Shown here: piece after piece, positions 26,014-34,212 of the stretch
Layout: each line of letters begins with the position of its first letter
Position numbering within the stretch: the stretch's first letter is position 1
Assembly: GCA_035486355.1 (NCBI GenBank)
Contig: DATHNE010000261.1
Location: forward strand, 33,015-97,014
Source of the DNA: Palsa-883 sp035486355
GTDB lineage: Bacteria > Pseudomonadota > Alphaproteobacteria > Acetobacterales > Acetobacteraceae
Length of the DNA stretch: 64,000 bases
Reading direction: 5' to 3'
Program-made: the position numbers and the translations under genes
The notes under the pieces: generated by a model
Seen by the model: the letters and a program-made list of their open reading frames with translations, nothing else
The model's database searches: none
Told to the model about the DNA's origin: nothing

Positions 26014-27197
26014 GCGTTACGCGCCGCGCCGCGCCACACCTCGCGATACAGCACGATGATCTCCGCCTTGTCGGGCACCCGCGGATTGTTGTTCGGACTG
26101 CCCGACGCCAGTGCCTGTTCCGCCATCAGATCAAGCTTGCCATTCCAAACCGCTTCATCAATGCCATACTCCGGCGGGCTCGGTACCGACAGCTCCTTGT
26201 TCAGCCTCTCCAGCCCCGCGACCAGCTTGGCGCACGCCGTCGCATCCACATCCGTCGGCGCCGCCACGCCGATCCGCCGCGCCGCCTCGCCATACCGTGC
26301 CGGCGCCGCGGCGACCGAAAACCGCGTGATCGCCGGCAGCAGCATCGCGTTCGACAGCCCATGCGGCACATGGAAATGGGCGCCGATCGGCCGCGACATG
26401 CCATGCACCAGCGCGACCGAGGCATTGGTGAACGCCAGCCCCGCCTGCGTCGCCCCCAGCATCATGCCCTCACGCGCCGCGGCGTTGCCGGGTTCGTGAT
26501 ACGCGGTGCGCAGATGCGTGCCGATCAGCACCAGCGCCGAAACCGCGAACGCATCGGAAAACGGATTGGCCCGACGCGAGACATACGCCTCCAGCGCATG
26601 CGTCAGACTATCCACCCCGGTATCCGCCGTCGTCCGTTGCGGGACGGAATATGTCAGCTCGTAATCCACGATCGCGGCCAGCGGCAGCGCGCCCAAGCCG
26701 TTGATCAGCATCTTCTCATCGCGCTCGGTATCGGTGATCACGGTGAAGCGCGTGCACTCGCTGCCTGTTCCCGCCGTCGTGGGAATGGCAATCACCGGCC
26801 ATTTCGCGTGATCCGCCGCAACCGGCACCTTGTAATCGCGCATCCGCCCGCCGCCGGTCGCCAGGATCGCCATCGCCTTCGCGGTATCGATCGGTGACCC
26901 ACCGCCAAAACCGATCAGGCAATCATAATCGCCAGCCTTCAGCGCCGTCACCCCGGCCTCGATCACCGTATCCACCGGTTCCGGCACCGTATCGCTGAAC
27001 ACGCCCGCAGCAATGCCCGCCGCCTGCAACGGCTCCAGGCAGCGATTGATCAGCCCCGACGCCACCATGAACGGATCGCTGACCACCAGCGGGCGCGACA
27101 GGCCGAACTTGGCCAGCACCTCGGCGACCTGCCGAACCGCGCCGCCCGCCACCAATGTCAGGCGCGGCGCCGCGATATTTGCGCTCACAGTTGTCAT
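26010..27197 (-). CDS. Iron-containing alcohol dehydrogenase
   Basis: 395 residues, group III (Fe) alcohol dehydrogenase/dehydroquinate synthase-like fold. NAD-binding FGGGSPIDTAKAMA and TTAGTGSECTRF; metal site in DTGVDSLTHALEAYVS and ALVHGMSRPIGAHFHVPHGLSNAMLLP, giving the expected Asp and three His. It oxidises or reduces a primary or secondary alcohol; substrate not predictable. Translationally coupled to pqiA, an unusual pairing that is probably only an accident of operon structure. Confidence 0.93.
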   Translation of the reverse strand: MTTVSANIAAPRLTLVAGGAVRQVAEVLAKFGLSRPLVVSDPFMVASGLINRCLEPLQAAGIAAGVFSDTVPEPVDTVIEAGVTALKAGDYDCLIGFGGGSPIDTAKAMAILATGGGRMRDYKVPVAADHAKWPVIAIPTTAGTGSECTRFTVITDTERDEKMLINGLGALPLAAIVDYELTYSVPQRTTADTGVDSLTHALEAYVSRRANPFSDAFAVSALVLIGTHLRTAYHEPGNAAAREGMMLGATQAGLAFTNASVALVHGMSRPIGAHFHVPHGLSNAMLLPAITRFSVAAAPARYGEAARRIGVAAPTDVDATACAKLVAGLERLNKELSVPSPPEYGIDEAVWNGKLDLMAEQALASGSPNNNPRVPDKAEIIVLYREVWRGAARNA

Positions 27198-27241
27198 GCG
27201 GTTCCCCTGGGCGATGCGGCGGCGACCCTAACGCGGAACCA

Positions 27242-27517
27242 CTACCGCGTCATGCGCCCGATCGTCTCGACCAGCTCCTCCACCTTGTACCGCTGCGCGA
27301 CCGGATCGCCTGAGGCAAACGCGCCGGCCACGCAATGTGACACATGATCCTGCAGGATCTGCGCCTCCACCTTGTGCAGCGCGGCACGCACCGCGGCGAT
27401 CTGCGTCAGCGTATCGACGCAATAGCGGTCGTCTTCCACCATTCGGACCAAGCCACGCACCTGACCTTCTATACGCCGCAGCCGGGCCACCACAGTTTGT
27501 CGCGTCGTGTCGTTCAT
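27242..27517 (-). CDS. csoR: Copper-sensing repressor CsoR
   Basis: 91 residues, all-helical CsoR/RcnR family. The Cu(I) ligand set is complete: Cys33, His58 and Cys62, with the same 25 and 4 residue spacing as in mycobacterial CsoR. N-terminal RLRRIEGQVRGLVRMVEDDRYC is the family signature. It is divergent from the copper ATPase, with a palindromic operator between. The start ATG is only about 9 bp from the predicted -10 of its own promoter, so its mRNA is likely leaderless or nearly so. Confidence 0.93.
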   Translation of the reverse strand: MNDTTRQTVVARLRRIEGQVRGLVRMVEDDRYCVDTLTQIAAVRAALHKVEAQILQDHVSHCVAGAFASGDPVAQRYKVEELVETIGRMTR

Positions 27518-27520
27518 GGC

Positions 27521-27554
27521 TTGATACTATACCCAGGTTGGGTATATAGGGCAA
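27521..27554. promoter_or_regulatory. CsoR operator with overlapping divergent promoters
   Basis: TATACCCAGGTTGGGTATA (27528-27546) is a perfect palindrome with 8-bp arms, matching the known GTATACCC-type CsoR boxes. On the plus strand TTGATA (27521-27526), 16 bp, TATATA (27543-27548) reads as the copA promoter. On the minus strand TTGCCC (27549-27554), 17 bp, TATAGT (27526-27531) reads as the csoR promoter. The operator lies between and over both -10 boxes, as expected for repression of both genes and release by Cu(I). Confidence 0.75.
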
Positions 27555-27585
27555 GTCACAAATCGCCCGCCGCCGGAGGCCCCCC

Positions 27586-29937
27586 ATGTCCGACGCCCAC
27601 GCCCACCACCATCACCACCCCGGCCCGGCCAGCGGCGCTACCCTGGAAGTGGAAAAGGTCATCGATCCCGTCTGCGGGATGAAGGTCAATCCGGAGACCG
27701 CGAAGCACCGCTTCGAGCATCAGGGCCAGGTGTTCCACTTCTGCAGCGGCAAGTGCCGCGAACAGTTCATCGCCGAGCCTGAGCGCTTCCTGGCGAAGGC
27801 CGAGCCCGCGCCGCCGCCCGTCGCCGCGCCTGGAGCCATCTGGACCTGCCCGATGCACCCGGAGATCCGCCAGGATCATGGCGGCTCCTGCCCGATCTGC
27901 GGCATGGCGCTGGAGCCGCTGGCACCCTCGGCGGAGACCGGCCCGAACCCGGAACTGCGCGATATGTCGCGCCGGTTCTGGGCCGGCGTAGCGCTGGCCG
28001 CACCGGTCTTCGTGCTGGCCATGGCCGGGTCGGCGCTGGATCGCCTGATCGCGCCCGCTCTCTCCGGCTGGATTCAGTTCGTGCTTGCATCGCCCGTCGT
28101 GCTGTGGGCCGGCGCGCCGTTCTTCCAGCGCGGCTGGCAATCGGTGCAACGCCTGAGCCTGAACATGTTCACCCTGATCGCGATGGGCGTGGGCACGGCC
28201 TATCTCTACAGCGTCGTCGCGATCCTGATTCCCGGCGCCTTCCCGGCGGGGTTTCGCGGTCCGGACGGATCGGTCGCCACGTATTTTGAAGCCTCGGCGG
28301 TGATCACAGTCCTGGTGCTGCTGGGCCAGGTGCTGGAACTGCGGGCACGCGAACAGACCGGTGGCGCCATCCGCGCGCTGCTCGACCTGGCGCCGAAGAC
28401 CGCGCATCGGCTGCGTGCCGATGGGTCGGATGAGGAGGTCACGCTCGACCAGGTGCGACCAGGTGACCGGTTGCGCGTGCGTCCCGGCGATGGCGTGCCG
28501 GTCGATGGCGTCGTGCTGGAAGGCCGCAGCACCGTTGATGAAGCGATGGTGACCGGAGAGGCGATGCCTGTCGCCAAGACCGCCGGCGACGCGCTGACCG
28601 GGGGCACGGTAAACGGCACCGGCATGCTGGTCATGCGCGCCGAGAAAATTGGCGCCGAGACGATGCTGGCCCGCATCGTCGCCATGGTGGCCGAGGCACA
28701 ACGATCCCGCGCGCCGATCCAGCGGCTGGCCGACACAGTGTCGGGATATTTCGTACCGGCCGTGATCACGGTGGCGATCCTGGCGTTTGTCGCATGGATG
28801 ATCTGGGGGCCGGCGCCGGCGTTCACCTATGGGCTGGTGGCCGCAGTGTCGGTGCTGATCATCGCCTGCCCCTGCGCGTTGGGCCTCGCCACGCCGATGT
28901 CGATCCAGGTCGGCGTCGGCAAGGGCGCCGGCGCGGGCGTGCTGATCCGCTCGGCCGAGGCGCTGGAGCGGATGGAACGGATGGACACGCTGGTGGTCGA
29001 CAAGACTGGCACGCTGACGTTGGGCCGGCCGATCGTGACCGCCGTCGAGACCGTGTCAGGTGTCACTGAGGACGCGTTGCTGCGCGCCGCGGCCAATCTC
29101 GAACGCAGCAGTGAGCATCCGCTGGCGGCGGCGATCGTTGCAGCGGCACGGGAGCGGAACATCGTGCCCGGCGAAGCGACGGAGTTCGAGTCCGTCACCG
29201 GCCAGGGCGTGCATGGCCGCGTCGGCGGGCAGCGTGTCGCGTTGGGGAATGCCGCCCTTATGCAGGCCGAGCAGGTCGATATCGGCCCGGTGCAAGACAC
29301 CGCGGCACGGCTGCGCGAGACCGGCGCAACGGTCCTGTTCGTGGCCCTGGATCACCAGCTGGCCGGCGCGATCGCGGTGGCGGATCCGATCAAAGAGACA
29401 ACGTGGGCGGCGCTGGACGCGCTGCAGGCGGATGGTGTGCGCATCATGATGCTGACCGGCGATCACCGGCAGACGGCCGATGCCGTGGCGCGCCAGTTGC
29501 ACATCAGCGACATCGAGGCCGAGGTCCAGCCGGCGGACAAGCATCGCGTGGTGCGCCGCCTGCGCGCCGAGGGCCGCGTCGTCGGCATGGCGGGCGATGG
29601 CGTCAACGACGCGCCCGCGTTGGCCGAGGCCGATATCGGCATCGCCATGGGCACCGGCACCGAGGTGGCGATGCAAAGCGCCGGCATCACGTTGCTGAAG
29701 GGCGACCTGACCGGCATCGTGCGCGCACGGCGGCTCAGCCGCGCCACCATGCGCAACATCAGGCAGAACCTGGTATTGGCCTTCGTCTACAACGTGCTGG
29801 GCGTGCCGATCGCCGCGGGCGCACTGTATCCCGCCTTCGGTCTGTTGCTCAGCCCGATGATCGCGGCGCTGGCGATGTCGCTCAGCTCGGTGTCGGTGAT
29901 CACCAACGCGCTGCGGCTGCGGCGCGTGGTGTTGTAG
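27586..29937 (+). CDS. copA: Copper-translocating P1B-type ATPase
   Basis: 783 residues. N-terminus: His-rich stretch (HAHHHHHP), a YHS-type metal module (DPVCGMKVNPETAKHRF; CSGKCREQF, ~27-70) and a heavy-metal-binding module (CPMHPEIRQDHGGSCPICGMALEPL, ~86-112) instead of a classical GMxCxxC domain. Eight TM helices; transport motif CPC at 428-430 in IIACPCALGLATPMS; phosphorylation site Asp472 in DKTGTLT; TGE in VTGEAMPV; HP in SSEHPLAAA; GDGVND hinge. It exports Cu(I) from the cytoplasm. A GGAGG ribosome site precedes the start, and regulation by CsoR is shown by the upstream operator. Confidence 0.95.
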   Translation: MSDAHAHHHHHPGPASGATLEVEKVIDPVCGMKVNPETAKHRFEHQGQVFHFCSGKCREQFIAEPERFLAKAEPAPPPVAAPGAIWTCPMHPEIRQDHGGSCPICGMALEPLAPSAETGPNPELRDMSRRFWAGVALAAPVFVLAMAGSALDRLIAPALSGWIQFVLASPVVLWAGAPFFQRGWQSVQRLSLNMFTLIAMGVGTAYLYSVVAILIPGAFPAGFRGPDGSVATYFEASAVITVLVLLGQVLELRAREQTGGAIRALLDLAPKTAHRLRADGSDEEVTLDQVRPGDRLRVRPGDGVPVDGVVLEGRSTVDEAMVTGEAMPVAKTAGDALTGGTVNGTGMLVMRAEKIGAETMLARIVAMVAEAQRSRAPIQRLADTVSGYFVPAVITVAILAFVAWMIWGPAPAFTYGLVAAVSVLIIACPCALGLATPMSIQVGVGKGAGAGVLIRSAEALERMERMDTLVVDKTGTLTLGRPIVTAVETVSGVTEDALLRAAANLERSSEHPLAAAIVAAARERNIVPGEATEFESVTGQGVHGRVGGQRVALGNAALMQAEQVDIGPVQDTAARLRETGATVLFVALDHQLAGAIAVADPIKETTWAALDALQADGVRIMMLTGDHRQTADAVARQLHISDIEAEVQPADKHRVVRRLRAEGRVVGMAGDGVNDAPALAEADIGIAMGTGTEVAMQSAGITLLKGDLTGIVRARRLSRATMRNIRQNLVLAFVYNVLGVPIAAGALYPAFGLLLSPMIAALAMSLSSVSVITNALRLRRVVL

Positions 29938-29988
29938 CTGCGGCAGCACGCCACCCCCTTCATCAACCTGCCCGTGGTTGCGACGCGC

Positions 29989-30114
29989 TTTCAACACGGA
30001 AGCAGAACGGAAGCGCACGGTGGGCGGCGGAGAAGATACGTTGCGCTTCGCACACAGCGCCAAAGTCTTTCTGCGCGGCCCTCCGTGGCCCTCCATTCTG
30101 CCGCCGTGTTAGAA
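29989..30114. repeat. MITE-like palindromic element (imperfect terminal inverted repeats)
   Basis: The left end reads TTTCAACACGGAAGCAGAAC and the right end, on the other strand, TTCTAACACGGCGGCAGAAT, followed by GGAGGGCCACGGAGGG. About 126 bp, no ORF. With the promoter at 30171 it accounts for most of the 317 bp gap between copA and the ABC operon. Confidence 0.6.
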
Positions 30115-30170
30115 TGCGTGCGCGGCATCGACACACACCGCACCTCCAACAAGCCCCATGTCTCTCACGA

Positions 30171-30199
30171 TTGACCACCCCTGCCCCGCTGCCTACCGT
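30171..30199 (+). promoter_or_regulatory. Likely sigma-70 promoter of the NitT/TauT-CoA transferase operon
   Basis: TTGACC (30171-30176), 17 bp, TACCGT (30194-30199). It is followed by GGGAGG and an 8-codon reading frame (MTTIVGTA) at 30229-30255 whose stop overlaps the start of the substrate-binding protein gene (TGATG), which may couple translation. Confidence 0.45.
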
Positions 30200-30228
30200 C
30201 ACCTCAAAGTAACGGGAGGCAACGGGAC

Positions 30229-30255
30229 ATGACGACGATCGTTGGCACGGCCTGA
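30229..30255 (+). CDS. Possible 8-residue leader peptide
   Basis: ATG with an upstream GGGAGG at good distance, then eight codons (MTTIVGTA) and TGA that overlaps the next gene's ATG. The downstream gene has no ribosome site of its own, so it may depend on ribosomes ending here. Too short for any homology; it could be chance. Confidence 0.3.
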   Translation: MTTIVGTA

Positions 30256-31268
30256 TGCGGCGATGGATCTTCGCCGCGCTGCTCGCTGGCCTGACCATCG
30301 CGCACGCGGCCGAACCAACGCACATCACGCTGGTGCAAAGCAGCCTCAGCTTCAACTTCGTCCCGCTGTACATCGCGCAGACCAACGGCTACTTCACGCA
30401 GGAAGGCCTGAACGTCGACGTCGTGCTCGCCGGCGGCGGCCCCAAGGCCATGACCGCGCTCGTCGGCGGTGGCGGACAGTTCTCGGCCTCCGTCCTGCTG
30501 GACGGCATCATGGCGCACCGGCGTGGCCTGGATGACGTGCGCGCGATCGCAACGCTGTCGTATTTCCTCAAGCCAATGGTGATTCGCACCGACGTTGCGA
30601 AGGCACATGGAATCACCCGCGACATGCCCCTGAAAGCGCGGTTGCAGGCGATGAGGGGTCTGCGCATCGCCATCACCACGCCGGGCGCGAGCTCCGACAT
30701 GCTGTTGCGCTATCTGTTTCTGCAGAACGGATTGCAACCCGATCGCGATCTGCAGATCGTGCCGCTGGGCGGCGTCTCGACGCAGATCGCCGGCTTGCAG
30801 GCGGGTCAGGTGGACGGCTGTTCCTGCCTGCCGGGCGTCGACATCATCACCAATCGCAGCGGGCTGACCGAGGACGTGCTGAACCCGGACGACATGCAAG
30901 CATTGGACGGCGTGACCTATGGCACGCTGTACAGCCTGGCATCGTACGACAAGGCGCATCCCGACGTGATCCGCGGCGTCGCCCGCGCCATCGCGCGTGC
31001 CGAGTTGCTGATCGCGCATGACAGTGACGCGGCGCGCAAGGCGAGCCGGCCGTTCTTCAAGGAAATGGATGACGCCACGTTCAATGCATCGTGGATCACC
31101 TATGCGCCGTATTTCCCGACTGATCCGGAGATCAATACGGCTGGCTACGAGAAGGAACTCGCACTGGAAAAAGCCGTGCTGCCACCCAGTGCTTCGGCAG
31201 CCGTACCGTATGATCAGGTCGTCAACACCTCCGCGGTGCGCGCCGCGATGAGGGAACTCGCGAAGTGA
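30255..31268 (+). CDS. ABC transporter substrate-binding protein, NMT1/SsuA type
   Basis: 337 residues with a Sec signal peptide (MRRWIFAALLAGLTIAHA, cleavage before AEP). NMT1/THI5-like periplasmic binding fold: VQSSLSFNFVPLYIAQTNGYFTQEGLNVDVV, GGGPKAMTALVGGGGQFS, and the GLRIAITTPGASSDMLLRYLFLQNGL segment. The family binds sulfonates, nitrate, pyrimidine precursors, aromatic acids and other organic anions. First gene of an operon that continues with ATPase, permease, two CoA-transferase subunits and a hydrolase, so the ligand is probably a carbon source that is later activated to a CoA ester. Confidence 0.88.
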   Translation: MRRWIFAALLAGLTIAHAAEPTHITLVQSSLSFNFVPLYIAQTNGYFTQEGLNVDVVLAGGGPKAMTALVGGGGQFSASVLLDGIMAHRRGLDDVRAIATLSYFLKPMVIRTDVAKAHGITRDMPLKARLQAMRGLRIAITTPGASSDMLLRYLFLQNGLQPDRDLQIVPLGGVSTQIAGLQAGQVDGCSCLPGVDIITNRSGLTEDVLNPDDMQALDGVTYGTLYSLASYDKAHPDVIRGVARAIARAELLIAHDSDAARKASRPFFKEMDDATFNASWITYAPYFPTDPEINTAGYEKELALEKAVLPPSASAAVPYDQVVNTSAVRAAMRELAK

Positions 31269-32056
31269 CTGACGAGCCGCTGATCGAATATCGCGATGTG
31301 ACGCGACGCTTTCTCAGCCGCGCGGGTGCGGTGACCGCCTGCGAGCATGTGGACCTGACGGTGCGCCGCGGCGAATTCCTAGCGATCGTCGGCCCCAGCG
31401 GCTGCGGTAAATCGACGTTGCTGAACATGGCGGCCGGGCTGCTGCGGCCGAGCGCGGGTGCGGTGTTCTATCGCGGCGTACCGGTCCCAGATCCGAACAC
31501 CGACGTCGGCTATCTGACGCAGCGCGACACGCTGCTGCCCTGGCGCACGACCGAGGACAATGTTGCGTTGGCGCTGGAGCTGCGTAGTGTGCCGCGCACC
31601 GAACGGATGCGGCGCGCGCATGACTGGCTGGCCCGCGTCGGGCTGAGCGGGTTCGCGCGATCCTATCCCGCGCAATTGTCCGGTGGCATGCGGCGTCGTG
31701 CCTGCCTGGCCCGCACCTTGGCCTATGAGCCAGAAACCATCCTGATGGATGAGCCATTCGGCGCGCTGGATGCGCAGTTGCGACTGGTGATGCATGACGA
31801 GCTGCTGAAGCTATGGGCGGCGACAGGCAAGACCATCGTCTTCGTCACCCACGACCTGTCCGAAGCGATCACGCTGGCGGATCGGGTCGCGGTGTTCTCA
31901 CCCCGGCCAGGCCGCATCCGCGCGATCGAACCGGTGGACTTGCCGCGACCACGCGATGTGTTCCGCATCCGGTTCGACCCTGCCTTTGGCGCGCTGCACG
32001 ATCGGCTGTGGTCGTATCTGGAAAGCAGCGTGCGCAGCGACGTGAAGGTGGCCTGA
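31265..32056 (+). CDS. ABC transporter ATP-binding protein, NitT/TauT family
   Basis: 263 residues, GTG start overlapping the previous stop (GTGA). Walker A GPSGCGKST, signature LSGGMRRRACLARTL, Walker B ILMDEPFGALDAQ, H-loop FVTHDLSEA. SsuB/TauB/NrtD-like. Partner of the flanking binding protein and permease. Confidence 0.93.
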   Translation: MTDEPLIEYRDVTRRFLSRAGAVTACEHVDLTVRRGEFLAIVGPSGCGKSTLLNMAAGLLRPSAGAVFYRGVPVPDPNTDVGYLTQRDTLLPWRTTEDNVALALELRSVPRTERMRRAHDWLARVGLSGFARSYPAQLSGGMRRRACLARTLAYEPETILMDEPFGALDAQLRLVMHDELLKLWAATGKTIVFVTHDLSEAITLADRVAVFSPRPGRIRAIEPVDLPRPRDVFRIRFDPAFGALHDRLWSYLESSVRSDVKVA

Positions 32057-32895
32057 TGGCGGAAGCGGACATCACCGGCGATCCCGTCGCCGCTTCGGGG
32101 CCCGAGCTACCGACAGCCTGGCACGCGGCATCGCGCAACGAACGTATTACCGTCATCCTGTGGCGGATTGGCATTGCCATCACGATCGTGGTGGCCTGGC
32201 AGGCGGCTTCGGGGCGGCTGATCAAGCCGTTCTGGATTTCGTCACCGCTGGCAATCTGGGATCAGTTGGTGGCGTGGGCGATCACCGGCGAGCTGCTGAT
32301 GCATGTGGAGATCACGCTGGCGGAAACACTGATGGGCTTCGTATTCGGCGCCGTAGCGGGCATCGCGATGGGACTGGCGTTGGGGCTGAACCGCCGCGTC
32401 GCCGCGGTGCTCGATCCATTCATCGTGGCGTTCTATTCGTTGCCGAAGATCGCGCTGGCGCCGCTGTTCATTCTTTGGTTCGGCGTCGGCATGACATCGA
32501 AGGTGGTGATGGCGACCTTCGTCGTGTTCTTCTTGGTGTTTTACAACACCTATGCCGGCACTCTGGCGGTGGAGCAGGAGCTGGTGGATGTACTGCGGTT
32601 GATGGGCGCACGGCGGTGGCAGATCGTGACCAAGGTGATCCTGCCGTCGGTCGCGATCTGGATCTTCACCGGGATGAAGACGTCAGTGCCGTATGCACTG
32701 ATCGGCGCCGTGGTGGGCGAGATGATGGCGTCCAACAAAGGCCTCGGTTACCTGATCCAGGCGGCAGCAGGGCAGTACGACACCGGTGGCGTCTTCGCGG
32801 CGCTGTTCGTGTTGGCGATCATCGCGATGCTGCTGCACACCGCGTTGAAACATGCGGAGCTGTGGCTGCTGCGCTGGAAGGAGGAAGCGCGATGA
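32056..32895 (+). CDS. ABC transporter permease, NitT/TauT family
   Basis: 279 residues from ATG 32056, overlapping the ATPase stop (TGATG). Six TM helices (TVILWRIGIAITIVVAWQAA; TLMGFVFGAVAGIAMGLALGL; ALIGAVVGEMM etc.) and the BPD_transp_1 EAA loop (VLRLMGARRWQIVTKVILPSVAIWI). SsuC/TauC-like. Its last 4 nt overlap the first CoA-transferase gene. Confidence 0.92.
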   Translation: MAEADITGDPVAASGPELPTAWHAASRNERITVILWRIGIAITIVVAWQAASGRLIKPFWISSPLAIWDQLVAWAITGELLMHVEITLAETLMGFVFGAVAGIAMGLALGLNRRVAAVLDPFIVAFYSLPKIALAPLFILWFGVGMTSKVVMATFVVFFLVFYNTYAGTLAVEQELVDVLRLMGARRWQIVTKVILPSVAIWIFTGMKTSVPYALIGAVVGEMMASNKGLGYLIQAAAGQYDTGGVFAALFVLAIIAMLLHTALKHAELWLLRWKEEAR

Positions 32896-33566
32896 TCGAC
32901 AAGTTCGTTCCGTCTATGGCAGCCGCGATGGAGGGCATTGGCGATAGCGCGACGGTGTTATTGGGCGGGTTTGCGGATGTCGGCATTCCACGCGCATTGC
33001 TGGCGGGACTGGTGGATACCGGGGCGCACGATCTGACGATTGTCGCGGTGGCCGGCGGACGCGAGGGCAGCGCCAACGAGCGGCTGTTGTCGCTGGGCCG
33101 CGTGCGCAAGCTGATCTGCACGTTCGTGCGGCCCGCCAGCATTGCGGCGCGGCTGTTCCAGCGCGGGGAGCTGGAGCTGGAGATTATTCCACAGGGCACC
33201 CTGGCGGAACGTTTGCGTGCTGCGGGTGCGGGCATTCCGGCGTTCTACACACCGACTGGCGCGGACACATTGCTGGCTGAGGGACGCGAAACGCGCGAGA
33301 TCAACGGCCGGCTGTGCCTGCTGGAATATCCGCTGCGAGGCGACGTGGCACTGCTGGAGGCGTGGCGCGCCGACCGCTGGGGCAATCTGGTGTATCGCGA
33401 GGCGCAGCAGAACTTCAATCCGGTGATGGCGATGGCGGCGGATCTGGCGATCGCGCAGACCTATCACACCGCGGAGCTGGGCGAGCTGGAGCCGAACGTG
33501 ATCGATACGCCCGGCGTGTTCGTGCAGCGGGTCTTGCACGTGCCTGAGGGAGAGATCCATGGCTGA
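32892..33566 (+). CDS. 3-oxoacid CoA-transferase family, subunit A
   Basis: 224 residues; ATG overlaps the permease stop (ATGA). Class I CoA-transferase alpha subunit: DSATVLLGGFADVGIPRALLAGL, LICTFVRPASIAARLFQRGELELEIIPQGTLAERLRAAGAGIPAFYTPTGADTLLAEG is diagnostic of the PcaI/ScoA/AtoD group. With subunit B it would move CoA from succinyl- or acetyl-CoA to an organic acid. Because it is embedded in an importer operon, the imported compound or its hydrolysis product is the likely acceptor. Confidence 0.92.
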   Translation: MIDKFVPSMAAAMEGIGDSATVLLGGFADVGIPRALLAGLVDTGAHDLTIVAVAGGREGSANERLLSLGRVRKLICTFVRPASIAARLFQRGELELEIIPQGTLAERLRAAGAGIPAFYTPTGADTLLAEGRETREINGRLCLLEYPLRGDVALLEAWRADRWGNLVYREAQQNFNPVMAMAADLAIAQTYHTAELGELEPNVIDTPGVFVQRVLHVPEGEIHG

Positions 33567-34212
33567 ACTGGCGATCAAGCCCTTGGGGCGCGAGGCGATG
33601 GCCGAGCGTGTGGCGCGGGACATTCCCGAAGGCTGGCTAGTCAATCTGGGGATCGGCATTCCGACATTGATCGCCGATTTCGTGCCGGAGGACCGTGAGG
33701 TACTGTTCCACTCCGAGAATGGTATCATCGGCATGGGCAAGGCCCCACCGAAGGAGCAGATCAATCCGTTCCTGATCAATGCCAGCAGCCAGCATGTGAC
33801 GTTGCGCCAGGGCGGCAGTTACATCCATCACGCTGACAGTTTTGCCATCGCGCGCGGCGGGCATCTGGATCTGTGCGTACTTGGCGCGTTCGAAGTGTCA
33901 GACAGCGGCGATATCGCCAATTGGGCGCGCTCGGCCGACGAGCCGGTGAAGCAGGTGGGCGGCGCGATGGATCTGGCGATCGGCACGAAGCGGCTGTGGG
34001 TCGTGATGGAGCACACCACGAAGGAAGGCGCGCCGCGGCTGGTGCAGCGCTGTTCCTATCCGTTGACGGCGAAGCGTGTCGTAAAGCGCGTGTATACAAA
34101 TCTGGCGGTGCTGGATGTTGAACCGCGTGGCTTCGTGGTGCGTGATATGCTGCCCGGGTTGAGCTTCGAGGCCCTGCAGGCCCACACTGACGCGAGGTTG
34201 CATCAGGCATGA
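33559..34212 (+). CDS. 3-oxoacid CoA-transferase family, subunit B
   Basis: 217 residues. The catalytic glutamate that forms the enzyme-CoA thioester is Glu53 in VLFHSENGIIGMG. IPEGWLVNLGIGIPTLIADFVPED and GGSYIHHADSFAIARGGHLDLCVLGAFEVS are typical of PcaJ/ScoB. The gene overlaps subunit A by 8 nt and the hydrolase by 4 nt. Confidence 0.93.
   Translation: MAELAIKPLGREAMAERVARDIPEGWLVNLGIGIPTLIADFVPEDREVLFHSENGIIGMGKAPPKEQINPFLINASSQHVTLRQGGSYIHHADSFAIARGGHLDLCVLGAFEVSDSGDIANWARSADEPVKQVGGAMDLAIGTKRLWVVMEHTTKEGAPRLVQRCSYPLTAKRVVKRVYTNLAVLDVEPRGFVVRDMLPGLSFEALQAHTDARLHQA

Noticed and set aside
30242..30262. A second sigma-54-like box (TGGCACGG...GATGC)
   Set aside because: The GG to GC spacing is 11 nt, not 10, and the TTGC element is missing.
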